Below are positions 8,532-16,511 of a stretch of DNA of 64,000 bases, piece after piece; positions within the stretch are counted from its first letter, which is position 1, and each line of letters opens with the position of its first letter. This DNA comes from Microbacterium sp. LCT-H2 (lineage in GTDB: Bacteria > Actinomycetota > Actinomycetes > Actinomycetales > Microbacteriaceae): assembly GCF_001866135.1 (NCBI RefSeq), contig NZ_MODW01000002.1:186001-250000 (forward strand), read 5' to 3'. A program made the position numbers and the translations under genes. The notes below the pieces were generated by a model. It was not told the origin of the DNA and searched no databases. It saw only the letters and a program-made list of their open reading frames with translations.

Positions 8532-9605
8532 TCAGGGCAGGGGAGTGTTCCGCGTGCCGAGCCGCGATGCGTCCACCGTGTCGCCGGCTCCGCGCAGCAC
8601 CCCGCCGAGGAAGCCGAGGCCCCACGAGAGGTGCATCGTGGGCAGCACGAGGAGCGTCCACAGGCGTTGCCGCACGCCGCCCCCGCCCGGCGCGAGAGCC
8701 ACGCCGACCACGAGCAGGACGTAGAGCGCGAGCGGGACGTAGACCAGACCCGAGGCGATGAGGGAGACGATGCCGGACACGACCCCGGTGAGCTGCAGGA
8801 TCCCGAGGACGACGGCGAGCACGACGAACAGCAGGAGCACGGGTGGGGCGAAGTAGCGCAGACCGTTGCGGCGCCCGAAGCGGCGCACCAGCTCTCCTCG
8901 CCAGGCCCCGGTCGCGCGGAACTGTCTGGCCAGTCGCAGCCAGCTCTCCCGCGGCCAGTAGGTCACCGACAGCTCGGGATCGAACCACACCCGGTGGCCG
9001 GCCTGACGGATGCGCAGATTCAGCTCCCAGTCCTCGCCGCGGCGGATCGACTCGTCGAAGAGACCGACCTCGTCGAGCACCTCCCGCCGCATCACGCCGA
9101 GGTAGGCGGATTCCGCCTCGCCCTCGACGCGGCCGCCGTGATACGCGCCGCCGCCCAGGCCGACCGGGGAGTTGTACAACCGGGCGACGGCCTTCTGGAA
9201 GGGAGTCCGGCCCTCGGCGTGCATCACGCCGCCGACGTTGGCCGCCCCCGTGCGCTGCAGCGTCTGCAGGGCACGGGCCGCGTAGCCGGGGGCGAGCTCG
9301 GAGTGCGCGTCGACCCGGATGACGGTGGGGTAGCGGCTGGCCCGGATCGCGGCGTTGAGTCCGACGGGGATGTGCGCGGCGGGGTTGTCCACGAGGCGTA
9401 TCCGGTCGTCGGCAGCGGCCAGTCGGCGGGCGAGGGCCGTGGTGCCGTCCGACGACGGTCCCAGCGCGAGGACGAGCTCGGCCGGAACCCCGACCTCCTG
9501 AGCGAGCACCGACGCGACCGCGTGCTCCAGGTAGGCGCGTTCGTTGAGCACCGGCATCACGAAGGACACCCCGGTGACGGGGGCGGGGGATCCGTTGGCT
9601 GGCAC
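8532..9605 (-). CDS. Glycosyltransferase family 2, membrane-anchored (ExoA-like)
   Basis: 357 residues. The GT2 domain spans about 1-240, with the nucleotide-binding start VSFVMPVLNERAYLE, a DXD-like VDAHSE near 98-103 and the acceptor-side RRGEDWELNLRIRQAG. Three or four hydrophobic helices (about 248-340) form a C-terminal membrane part, as in succinoglycan ExoA-type transferases. It probably adds a sugar to a lipid-linked saccharide inside the membrane. The start is GTG; no better in-frame ATG lies nearby (the ATG at 9616 is out of frame). It is transcribed against the flanking TagF-like genes and so is a separate unit. Donor sugar unknown. Confidence 0.85.
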   Translation of the reverse strand: MPANGSPAPVTGVSFVMPVLNERAYLEHAVASVLAQEVGVPAELVLALGPSSDGTTALARRLAAADDRIRLVDNPAAHIPVGLNAAIRASRYPTVIRVDAHSELAPGYAARALQTLQRTGAANVGGVMHAEGRTPFQKAVARLYNSPVGLGGGAYHGGRVEGEAESAYLGVMRREVLDEVGLFDESIRRGEDWELNLRIRQAGHRVWFDPELSVTYWPRESWLRLARQFRATGAWRGELVRRFGRRNGLRYFAPPVLLLFVVLAVVLGILQLTGVVSGIVSLIASGLVYVPLALYVLLVVGVALAPGGGGVRQRLWTLLVLPTMHLSWGLGFLGGVLRGAGDTVDASRLGTRNTPLP

Positions 9606-9692
9606 ACGTCGATCATGTCACGCCGCTCCTGCCCCGCCCTCCCAGGCAGAGCGCGGTGGTCGCGGCTCAGCGGGGGCCGCGAGCGGACGAAC

Positions 9693-9698
9693 TATCCT
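9693..9698 (+). promoter_or_regulatory. -10 box for the gene at 9705
   Basis: TATCCT, then 6 nt, then ATG 9705. The GGAGGG in between touches the ATG directly, too close for a ribosome site, which supports a leaderless reading. Confidence 0.55.
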
Positions 9699-9704
9699 GG
9701 AGGG

Positions 9705-10988
9705 ATGGGTGCACTGTCTGACGCGAAGAAGGCCTACCGTCTCCTGCGGCGGGCGCTCGCTTCGCGCTCCGCGGTGCAGCGTGTCCGCCGTCGGCTGGCG
9801 GATCAGGCGCCGTACCCGGCAGATCACTTCCGGGTCGCCGTGTACTTCGCAGACGGCGCGGTCAACATGTATCAGATGCGGCAGTGGTACCGCCCGCTCG
9901 CCGCGCTCGCCGAGCGGTGGCCCGTGGTGGTGCTCGCGCGCCAGGCGACCGGCGCGGAGAAGCTGCTGGAGGAGGACGGCCCGCCCGTCGCGTTCGTGCC
10001 GAAGGTGCGCGATCTCGAGCGGTTCCTGGCCACACAGGACATCCGGCTGGTCCTCTACGTGAATCAGAACACCCGCAACTTCCAGATGTTCCGGTACGGC
10101 CGTCGCTGGCATGTGTTCATCAATCACGGCGAGTCCGACAAGATGTACATGACCACGAATCAGTACAAGGCCTACGACTACGCCTTCGTCGCCGGTCAGG
10201 CGGCCAGGGATCGGCTGTCGCGGACGCTGTGGGACTACGACGTGGAGAGCCGGACGATCGAGATCGGACGCCCCCAGGCGGACCACTACTCCGGCTCGCT
10301 CCCGTACACGCCGGACGACCGTCTCGTCGTCCTCTACGCCCCGACGTGGGAAGGCGATCGTCCCAGCGCGCATTACGGCTCCATCGCCTCGCACGGCGAG
10401 CGCCTGGTGGCGCGACTGCTCGCGACGGGCGAGCACCGGGTCATCTACCGCCCGCACCCGCGCAGCGGTGTCATCGACGAGGCCTACGGGGCGGCGCATC
10501 GGCGCATCGTCGCGGCCATCGCCGCCGCGAACGCGGCCGACTCGACCGCGCAGCACGTGTACGACGACGGCCCCGAGCTCGGCTGGCAGCTCGCCGCCGC
10601 CGACGTCGCCGTCGTGGACATCTCGGCCATGGTGTACGACCGCCTCGCGGCGGGAAAGCCGCTCATGATCACGCGCCCTGTCGACGAAGAGGCCGCCGTC
10701 GACACCACCGGCTACCTCTCCGACTGCGAATGGCTGTCCGCGGAGGCGGCGGACGACATCGTCGCCGAGGTCGAGCGCGTGCGGGAGGACGAAGCGGCCG
10801 TCGCGCGCCTGCAGATGTGGGTGCGCCACTACTTCGGCGACACGACCCCCGGCGTGGCGACGCAGAAGTTCCACGCCGCCGTCGACCGGCTCATGGGGGA
10901 GTGGGAGCGGTGGCGCGACCGGGAGATCGGTGCCGTCCGCGGTGATGCGGACGATGACGACGACGAGGCGGACGACGAGGACGCATGA
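9705..10988 (+). CDS. CDP-glycerol glycerophosphotransferase-like protein, divergent
   Basis: 427 residues. The fold pattern of TagF-type transferases is present (VVLYAPTWEGDRPSAHYG, then a RPHPRSG motif), but the signature sites are altered. The usual WHG is FINHGESDK (about 136-144), and the usual TDYSS is VVDISAMVYD (about 303-312). This suggests a different donor or acceptor from the pair at 5.8-8.5 kb. The C-terminus is an unusual Asp/Glu-rich tail (GDADDDDDEADDEDA). The stop overlaps the birA start (ATGA), so the two are co-transcribed. Annotation as a glycerophosphotransferase would be by family only. Confidence 0.72.
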   Translation: MGALSDAKKAYRLLRRALASRSAVQRVRRRLADQAPYPADHFRVAVYFADGAVNMYQMRQWYRPLAALAERWPVVVLARQATGAEKLLEEDGPPVAFVPKVRDLERFLATQDIRLVLYVNQNTRNFQMFRYGRRWHVFINHGESDKMYMTTNQYKAYDYAFVAGQAARDRLSRTLWDYDVESRTIEIGRPQADHYSGSLPYTPDDRLVVLYAPTWEGDRPSAHYGSIASHGERLVARLLATGEHRVIYRPHPRSGVIDEAYGAAHRRIVAAIAAANAADSTAQHVYDDGPELGWQLAAADVAVVDISAMVYDRLAAGKPLMITRPVDEEAAVDTTGYLSDCEWLSAEAADDIVAEVERVREDEAAVARLQMWVRHYFGDTTPGVATQKFHAAVDRLMGEWERWRDREIGAVRGDADDDDDEADDEDA

Positions 10989-11755
10989 GCGGCGACTTCT
11001 CACGTTCCGCTGCGCTCGTACCGCGTCTCGAGGTCGTCGACGCGACCGGATCGACGAACGCCGACCTGCGGAGAAACGCGGACGACGCCGACGCCTGGCC
11101 GCACCTCTCGGTCCTCCTGACCCGGCACCAGACGGCCGGACGGGGGCGGCTGGATCGCCGGTGGGTGGCCCCGGCGGGTTCGGCGCTCGCGGTGAGCGTC
11201 CTCCTCCGCGATCTGCCTGCCGAGCCGGCGGCGCGAGGCTGGATCCCGCTCGCCGCCGGGGCGGCCATGACCGAGGCCGTCGCCGCACAGCTTCCTGATG
11301 CCGCCGTCGTCCTCAAGTGGCCGAACGACGTCCTCGTCGACGGCCGGAAGATCTGCGGCATCCTCGCCGAGGCCACGCCGACGGCCGTGATCGTCGGGGC
11401 GGGCGTCAACACCGCCATGACCGCGACGCAGCTTCCGGTTCCCACGGCCACCTCCTTCGCGGTGCAGGGGACCGTCGTCGACGAGGACGAGCTGCTCCGT
11501 TCCTACGTGTCGGCGCTCGACGGCCACCTCCGCGCGCTCGCCGCGGCGGACGACGCGACCGCGAGCGGTCTGCATGCGGCGGTGACCGCGCGGTGCGCGA
11601 CGGTCGGACAAGCCGTGCGCGTCTCGCTCCCCGGCGGGTCCCTGCTCGAGGGCGTGGCCGTCGGCATCGACGACGAGGGGCGTCTCCTCGTCGCGGCGGA
11701 GGGGACCGTGCACGCGGTCTCCGCGGGTGACGTCGTGCACGTCCGGCCTGCGTGA
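10985..11755 (+). CDS. birA: Biotin--[acetyl-CoA-carboxylase] ligase
   Basis: 256 residues. It has the biotin-protein-ligase core: STNADLR (about 20-26), QTAGRGRLDRRW (about 43-54) for biotinyl-AMP binding, and KWPNDVLVDGRKICGILAE (about 112-130), followed by the small C-terminal SH3-like domain. There is no N-terminal helix-turn-helix, so it is the monofunctional type that biotinylates acyl-CoA carboxylases and does not act as the biotin repressor. The start overlaps the preceding gene by 4 bases. Linkage to the PH-domain gene and purK/purE downstream is a common actinobacterial arrangement. Confidence 0.93.
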   Translation: MSGDFSRSAALVPRLEVVDATGSTNADLRRNADDADAWPHLSVLLTRHQTAGRGRLDRRWVAPAGSALAVSVLLRDLPAEPAARGWIPLAAGAAMTEAVAAQLPDAAVVLKWPNDVLVDGRKICGILAEATPTAVIVGAGVNTAMTATQLPVPTATSFAVQGTVVDEDELLRSYVSALDGHLRALAAADDATASGLHAAVTARCATVGQAVRVSLPGGSLLEGVAVGIDDEGRLLVAAEGTVHAVSAGDVVHVRPA

Positions 11756-11801
11756 CGCGGGGACACGCCGTCTCGCGGACGGTGTTGTCGGCGATCGCGG
11801 G

Positions 11802-11807
11802 CACAAT
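11802..11807 (+). promoter_or_regulatory. Possible -10 box for the PH-domain gene
   Basis: CACAAT followed after 6 nt by the GTG at 11814. It differs from the TANNNT form in its first base, but the spacing is the same. Confidence 0.4.
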
Positions 11808-11813
11808 GGGGGT

Positions 11814-12362
11814 GTGACCCAGCCCGTGACGCTCGGCGGACGCCCGCTGATGCCGCCGCCCGGCACTCCCGCCGAGGAGTTGCTCATCGCGCGCTTCCGC
11901 GGCCACGCTCGCCGGCTCTTCTGGTCGGCGCTCGTGCTCGTCGCCACCTTCGGGGCCACCGCCTACTTCTACGGCAACCTTCCGGCCGGCTTCGAGGACT
12001 GGATGCTGCTCGCCGCCGCCGGGGTCGTCGTGCTCGTCGCCGTCGTGATCCCCTTCATCGTCTGGTACTCGCGGACGACGACGATCACGACCCGTCGTGT
12101 CATCGCGGCCCAGGGCTTGGGCGCGCGCAACCGCCGCGAGATGTCGCACGCCCGCGGCTACACGATCGGTGTCCGCCGGGGTCCGCTGCAGCGGATGTGG
12201 GGCTGCGGCACCATCACGCTCTCGAACGGCGTGGACGCACCTCTCCGTCTCGTGAACGTCCCGAACGTCACCCTCGTGCACGAGACGCTCGCGGATCAGA
12301 TCGAGGTCGGACAGATCCTCGCCCATCGCGACGCCCAGGCGAGCGGCGACGAATTCGCCTGA
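11814..12362 (+). CDS. PH-domain (bacterial PH, YdbS-type) membrane protein
   Basis: 182 residues from GTG 11814. A short N-terminus leads into two adjacent membrane helices (about 34-52 and 61-83). A bacterial PH-like domain follows, with the typical start YSRTTTITTRRVIAAQGLG and the strand pair GTITLSNGVDAPLRLVNVPN. Such proteins are small membrane proteins of unsettled function found next to birA/purK in many actinobacteria. The frame is open upstream, but the chosen GTG fits the preceding -10-like box and the usual length. Confidence 0.8.
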   Translation: MTQPVTLGGRPLMPPPGTPAEELLIARFRGHARRLFWSALVLVATFGATAYFYGNLPAGFEDWMLLAAAGVVVLVAVVIPFIVWYSRTTTITTRRVIAAQGLGARNRREMSHARGYTIGVRRGPLQRMWGCGTITLSNGVDAPLRLVNVPNVTLVHETLADQIEVGQILAHRDAQASGDEFA

Positions 12363-12457
12363 GCGCGAACTCGCGACCGCCTCCCGGCCCGTTCGCTTCG
12401 CCGTTCCCCGGACCAGCGAGCGTGCGGAAGAATGGGCATAACGAATGGAGGCGGCAC

Positions 12458-13582
12458 ATGGCGCTGCGTGTGGGCGTGATCGGCGGAGGACAGCTGGCAC
12501 GGATGATGATCGCTCCGGCGGTCGAGCTCGGTCTCGAACTGCGGGTGCTCGCCGAGGAGGAGGGCATGGCCGCGGGCCTGGCCGCCACAGCGGTCGGCGA
12601 CTACCGGGACCTCGACACCGTGCGCGCCTTCGCCGCCGACGTCGACGTCCTCACCTTCGATCACGAGCATGTGCCGCAGGAGGTGCTGCGTGCCCTCGTC
12701 GCCGAGGGGATCGCGGTGCATCCCGGACCGGATGCCCTCCAGTTCGCGCAGGACAAGCTCGTCATGCGCGCCCGCTTGGCAGAGCTCGGCGTGCCGCAGC
12801 CGGAGTGGGCCCCGGTCCGTTCCGCCGATGAGCTGCAGCGCTTCCTCGACGAGCACGATGGTGCCGCGGTGGTCAAGACGCCGCGGGGCGGATACGACGG
12901 CAAGGGCGTGCGGGTCGTGCGCTCCGGTGTCGAGGCGCAGGACTGGCTCGATGCGCTCGAGGGCTCTGACGCCCTGCTCGCCGAGGAGCTCGTCCCCTTC
13001 GTCCGCGAGCTCGCCCAGCAGGTCGCGCGCCGACCCGGAGGCGAGATGATCTCGTATCCGGTCGTCGAGACCGTGCAACGCGATGGCGTCTGCGCCGAGG
13101 TGATCGCCCCGGCGCCCGCGGCGACCGAGCGTCTCGCCGAGGTCGCCGAGGACATCGGTCGTCGCATCGCGGAGGGCCTCGGCGTGACCGGGATGCTCGC
13201 GGTCGAGCTCTTCGAGACGGACGACGAGCGCATCCTCGTGAACGAGCTCGCGATGCGTCCGCACAACAGCGGGCACTGGAGCCAGGACGGCGCCGTCACC
13301 GGACAGTTCGAGCAGCACCTGCGTGCCGTGGCTGATCTGCCTCTGGGCGACACTCGGCCTCGTGCGGCCTGGGCGGTCATGGTGAACATCCTCGGAGGTC
13401 CCGTGGAGGGCACGCTGGGGGACCGTTTCGAGGCGGCGATGGCCGCGCACCCGGACGCCAAGATCCACACGTACGGCAAGGCACCGCGTCCCGGTCGGAA
13501 GGTGGGTCACGTCAACGTCGCAGGGGACGACCTCGACGACGCGGTGTACGTCGCCAGGGCGGCCGCGGCCGCCTTCGTCTGA
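12458..13582 (+). CDS. purK: N5-carboxyaminoimidazole ribonucleotide synthase
   Basis: 374 residues, ATP-grasp fold. It opens with the purK signature VGVIGGGQLARMM (about 5-17), then FDHEHVP (about 67-73), VVKTPRGGYDGKGV near 140-153 and the metal/ATP site ELFETDD...NELAMRPHNSGHW. It converts AIR, bicarbonate and ATP to N5-CAIR in purine synthesis. A GGAGG site lies a normal distance before the ATG. PurE follows after 77 nt with its own promoter, and together they form the two-step bacterial CAIR route. Confidence 0.97.
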   Translation: MALRVGVIGGGQLARMMIAPAVELGLELRVLAEEEGMAAGLAATAVGDYRDLDTVRAFAADVDVLTFDHEHVPQEVLRALVAEGIAVHPGPDALQFAQDKLVMRARLAELGVPQPEWAPVRSADELQRFLDEHDGAAVVKTPRGGYDGKGVRVVRSGVEAQDWLDALEGSDALLAEELVPFVRELAQQVARRPGGEMISYPVVETVQRDGVCAEVIAPAPAATERLAEVAEDIGRRIAEGLGVTGMLAVELFETDDERILVNELAMRPHNSGHWSQDGAVTGQFEQHLRAVADLPLGDTRPRAAWAVMVNILGGPVEGTLGDRFEAAMAAHPDAKIHTYGKAPRPGRKVGHVNVAGDDLDDAVYVARAAAAAFV

Positions 13583-13647
13583 GGATTCCCGCGGCGGCGC
13601 ACGGGAAAAGACGTGTGCCGCTCGGGTGTTCTCCCAGCGCGAGACCG

Positions 13648-13653
13648 TAGCCT
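13648..13653 (+). promoter_or_regulatory. -10 box of purE
   Basis: TAGCCT, 6 nt, then GTG 13660. No Shine-Dalgarno sequence is present, so a leaderless start is likely. Confidence 0.6.
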
Positions 13654-13659
13654 GATCTG

Positions 13660-14175
13660 GTGACCGAGCCACTGCACTCCTCCGCCGTCCCTCTGGTCGG
13701 CGTCGTCATGGGATCCGACTCCGATTGGCGCGTCATGAGCGACGCGTCCCAGGCGCTCACCGACTTCGGGATCCCGCACGAGGTCGAGGTCGTCTCGGCC
13801 CACCGCACGCCGGACAAGCTGATGTCCTATGCGCGGGAAGCCCGAGCTCGCGGCCTGCGTGTCATCATCGCCGGCGCCGGCGGTGCCGCCCACCTTCCGG
13901 GCATGCTCGCGTCGATGACGGCACTTCCCGTCGTCGGGGTCCCCGTGCCGCTCGCGTACCTGGACGGTATGGACTCGCTGCTGTCGATCGTGCAGATGCC
14001 CGCGGGCATCCCGGTCGCGACGGTCTCGATCGGCGGTGCGCGCAACGCGGGTCTGCTCGCGGCCCGGATCCTCGGTGCCGCGGACGACGAGCTGGCCGAC
14101 CGTGTCGAGGCTTATGCCGCCGACCTCGAGGCCCAGGTCGAGGAGAAGAACGATCGGCTGAAGGGCTCGCTGTGA
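13660..14175 (+). CDS. purE: N5-carboxyaminoimidazole ribonucleotide mutase
   Basis: 171 residues, usual class I PurE size. Key motifs are [13 protein letters not shown] (about 12-24), [11 protein letters not shown] (about 44-54) with the catalytic histidine, the Gly/Ala loop [17 protein letters not shown] (about 69-85) and [22 protein letters not shown]. It moves the carboxyl group of N5-CAIR to C4 to give CAIR. The GTG start lies 6 nt after a TAGCCT box. The stop overlaps the start of the LCP gene, so wall-polymer ligase expression is coupled to a purine gene. The same neighbourhood is common in Microbacteriaceae. Confidence 0.96.
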   Translation: MTEPLHSSAVPLVGVVMGSDSDWRVMSDASQALTDFGIPHEVEVVSAHRTPDKLMSYAREARARGLRVIIAGAGGAAHLPGMLASMTALPVVGVPVPLAYLDGMDSLLSIVQMPAGIPVATVSIGGARNAGLLAARILGAADDELADRVEAYAADLEAQVEEKNDRLKGSL

Positions 14176-15626
14176 CCCTTGCGCCCCCGCGCGCGACGCG
14201 ACGTCCGCTCATCGAGACGCGGCCGCTGCGACACCCGGATACGGCCGACGCCGGGCTCATGTCGAAACGCGCCTGGTGGCTCGTCGGTCTCAACGTCCTG
14301 CTGCCGGGGTCCGCGCAGGTCCTGGCGGGCAATCGACGCCTGGGGAGATTCGGACTCGGCGTCACCCTGACGACGTGGTTCCTGGCCCTCGTCACCGTCG
14401 GGCTCGTGCTGTTCGCCCGCCCCGTCTTCCTCTGGCTCACGATCGGCGGCGGCTTCGTATCGGCGGCGCTTCTCACGCTCGTGCAGGTGCTGCTCGTGGG
14501 AGTCGTGGTCCTCTGGATCGTCCTCACCTTCGACACGCTCCGCCTCGTCCGACTGGTCAAGGTGCCCGCGCCGTCGCGGTTCCTCGTGCCGGTCGTCGCG
14601 CTCGTCCTGCTGGGGCTCGTCGGAGGCGTCTTGGGCTACGCGGCCACCGCGGTGGGCTCCGTGCGCGGCAGCGTCGGGGCGATCTTCGGGCAGAGCGGCC
14701 CGAGCCTCCCGCCCAGCGACGGCTACTACAACATCCTGCTGCTCGGCGCAGACAGCGGGGACGGCCGCGACTCGATGCGTTTCGACAGCATCTCCGTCGT
14801 CTCGGTCAACGCCGAGACCGGAGCAGTGACCATCACCGGGATCCCGCGTGAGCTCCCGCACGCGCCGTTCAGCGACGGCAGCCCGATGCAAGAGCTCTAT
14901 CCCGACGGCTTCCAGGGCCACGGGTCGTCCACCTGCGGCTGGAACGGGTGGATGAACCATGTCCGCAACGCCGCGGAGGTCTGCCGGGAGGACAAGGGGA
15001 CCGGGCTCTATCCGGATGCGGAGGCCACGGGTTCGGCGCCGGGCATCGAGGCGACCAAGGATGCCGCGGAGGGCGTGCTCGGTATCGAGATCCCGTACTA
15101 CGTCTTCGTCGACATGCACGGCTTCGCCGACCTCGTGGATGCTCTCGGCGGCGTCGACATCACCGTCACGGAGCGCCTGCCCAAGGGCGGCCCGCCGGAA
15201 GGCTGGTCCGGCACGGACGTGAACGAATGGGCGATCGGCTGGATCGAGCCCGGGCAGCAGCACATGGACGGCGACACGGCCCAGTGGTACGCCCGCTCGC
15301 GCTACACGACCAGCGACTGGGACCGCATGAAGCGGCAGCGTGAGCTGCAGGAGGCGATCCTGGCCCAGTTCACTCCGCAGACCGTCCTCACCCGCTTCAA
15401 CGAGGTGGCGGCTGCGGGCACGGCGCTCATCAGCACCGATCTTCCGCAGGGCAAGCTGCCGGAGTTCTTCGACCTCATGCTGAAGGCCAAGGAGCAGCCG
15501 GTCCAGACCGTCGAACTGACACCCGAGAACGGCGTCGACGAGTTCGACCCGAACTACGGCTTCATCCACGAGCTGCTGCAGCAGAAGCTGCACCCGCCGA
15601 CGGAGACCCCCGTCCCCGCTCCCTGA
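14172..15626 (+). CDS. LytR-CpsA-Psr (LCP) family glycopolymer-peptidoglycan transferase
   Basis: 484 residues from a GTG overlapping the purE stop (GTGA). The first 170 residues hold about four membrane helices. The first region ([20 protein letters not shown]) looks like a TM2/PG-x-GQ-type module, more elaborate than the single anchor of most LCP proteins. The extracellular LCP domain runs from about 185 ([12 protein letters not shown]) to 400, with the pyrophosphate-binding arginines in [18 protein letters not shown] and [21 protein letters not shown] enzymes transfer lipid-linked wall polymers (teichoic acid, arabinogalactan, capsule) to peptidoglycan. It is therefore the likely final attachment step for one or more polymers encoded in this window. 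Confidence 0.92.
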   Translation: MTLAPPRATRRPLIETRPLRHPDTADAGLMSKRAWWLVGLNVLLPGSAQVLAGNRRLGRFGLGVTLTTWFLALVTVGLVLFARPVFLWLTIGGGFVSAALLTLVQVLLVGVVVLWIVLTFDTLRLVRLVKVPAPSRFLVPVVALVLLGLVGGVLGYAATAVGSVRGSVGAIFGQSGPSLPPSDGYYNILLLGADSGDGRDSMRFDSISVVSVNAETGAVTITGIPRELPHAPFSDGSPMQELYPDGFQGHGSSTCGWNGWMNHVRNAAEVCREDKGTGLYPDAEATGSAPGIEATKDAAEGVLGIEIPYYVFVDMHGFADLVDALGGVDITVTERLPKGGPPEGWSGTDVNEWAIGWIEPGQQHMDGDTAQWYARSRYTTSDWDRMKRQRELQEAILAQFTPQTVLTRFNEVAAAGTALISTDLPQGKLPEFFDLMLKAKEQPVQTVELTPENGVDEFDPNYGFIHELLQQKLHPPTETPVPAP

Positions 15627-15646
15627 GTCCGCAGGGGACGACGCAG

Positions 15647-15682
15647 CCCACGGGCGATGTTCCCGGGAACATCGCCCGTGGG
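15647..15682 (+). terminator. Perfect 36-bp palindrome, terminator of the LCP gene
   Basis: Two 18-nt arms, each the exact complement of the other and meeting at CCCGGG, begin 20 nt after the LCP stop. There is no T-run, as often in high-GC actinobacteria. The symmetry lets it act in both directions between convergent genes. Confidence 0.65.
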
Positions 15683-15709
15683 CCGTCCGGTGCATGACCG
15701 GATTCGCCA

Positions 15710-15746
15710 GACGACGGTGATCGGAGGGGGAGGGATCACCGTCGTC
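15710..15746. terminator. Second hairpin between convergent genes
   Basis: 13-bp perfect arms (15710-15722 and 15734-15746) with an 11-nt purine-rich loop on the plus strand. It lies 57 nt past the stop of the minus-strand surface-protein gene and may terminate that transcript. Confidence 0.5.
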
Positions 15747-15778
15747 CAGCCGGCCACCGCGCAAGGCGGCGACCTGGC

Positions 15779-15826
15779 TCAGGCGCGCATGCGGCGCGCG
15801 ATTCAGGCGCGCTTGCGGCGCGCGGC
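15779..15826. repeat. 24-nt tandem duplication across a stop codon
   Basis: Unit 1 (15779-15802) and unit 2 (15803-15826) differ at only three or so positions. Both include the TCA that reads as TGA stop on the minus strand, preceded by codons for an Arg-rich end. The end of the surface-protein gene is duplicated beyond its stop. Confidence 0.75.
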
Positions 15827-16369
15827 TCCGACGGCGACGAGGGCGCCACCGGCGACCAGAGCGACTGCTCCGCCGCCGATGATCCACGGCGACACCGATC
15901 CACCGGTGAGCGCGAGTTCCGTGCCGCCGGTGAGCGGCAGCTCGGTCCCGGCGGGCGCGGCGGTGCCGGGATCGTGGTCGCAGCTGGAGGCAGCGGCGTT
16001 CCCGTGCGACACCGTCACCGTGGCGGTGTAGGCCCGGGAACCGGCGAAGTCGAGCGCGTAGGAGCCCTGACCGTCGGAAGGCGGGCGGAACGTGACCGTC
16101 AGGCTGCCGTCGGATGCGGCGGTGTTGCCCGAGATGGCGGCGGCACCGGCGTTCTGCCCCGAGACGGACACGCCGACGGTCTCCGCCGGCTCGAAGTACC
16201 CGGCGCCGAAAGCGACGGTCGAGACCTCACAGGTGTCGATGATCGCGTCGCCCACCTTCGCGCCCGGAGGCGAGGGGTAGGAGTCGCTCGGCGCCGCAGA
16301 GGCGACGGTCGGCGCGGCCAAGATGAGCGCGCCAGCGGTAAGGCTGATGGCAGCCAGTTTCTTCAGCAT
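15803..16369 (-). CDS. Secreted, sortase-type (LPXTG-like) surface protein
   Basis: 188 residues. A signal peptide (MLKK, hydrophobic core, cleavage after TVASA near residue 25) is followed by a beta-rich domain of about 110 residues with two cysteines (47 and 130) that could form a disulfide. The C-terminus is a wall-sorting signal: LPLTG (144-148), a second LALTG-like copy, a hydrophobic helix (about 161-182) and RRKRA. It should be exported and covalently linked to peptidoglycan by a sortase. A GGGGAGAAATC site precedes the ATG. No function is recognisable; the mature domain resembles Ig-like surface modules. The last codons are tandemly duplicated past the stop. Confidence 0.82.
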   Translation of the reverse strand: MLKKLAAISLTAGALILAAPTVASAAPSDSYPSPPGAKVGDAIIDTCEVSTVAFGAGYFEPAETVGVSVSGQNAGAAAISGNTAASDGSLTVTFRPPSDGQGSYALDFAGSRAYTATVTVSHGNAAASSCDHDPGTAAPAGTELPLTGGTELALTGGSVSPWIIGGGAVALVAGGALVAVGAARRKRA

Positions 16370-16511
16370 GATTTCTCCCCAGAATGTCACGCGGAATCGC
16401 CTCCGGACACACCCCTGCGTCCGACTGCGCGAAGTCCTCTGCCCCCACGGCAGGTTCACGGACCCCGGTTATTCCCCAGTGAGACGACAGTACCTCATCC
16501 GTCGGCGATTG

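Noticed and set aside
13586..13607. Terminator after purK (TTCCCG/CGGGAA)
   Set aside because: Only a 6-bp stem with a 10-nt loop and no T-run; too weak to list.
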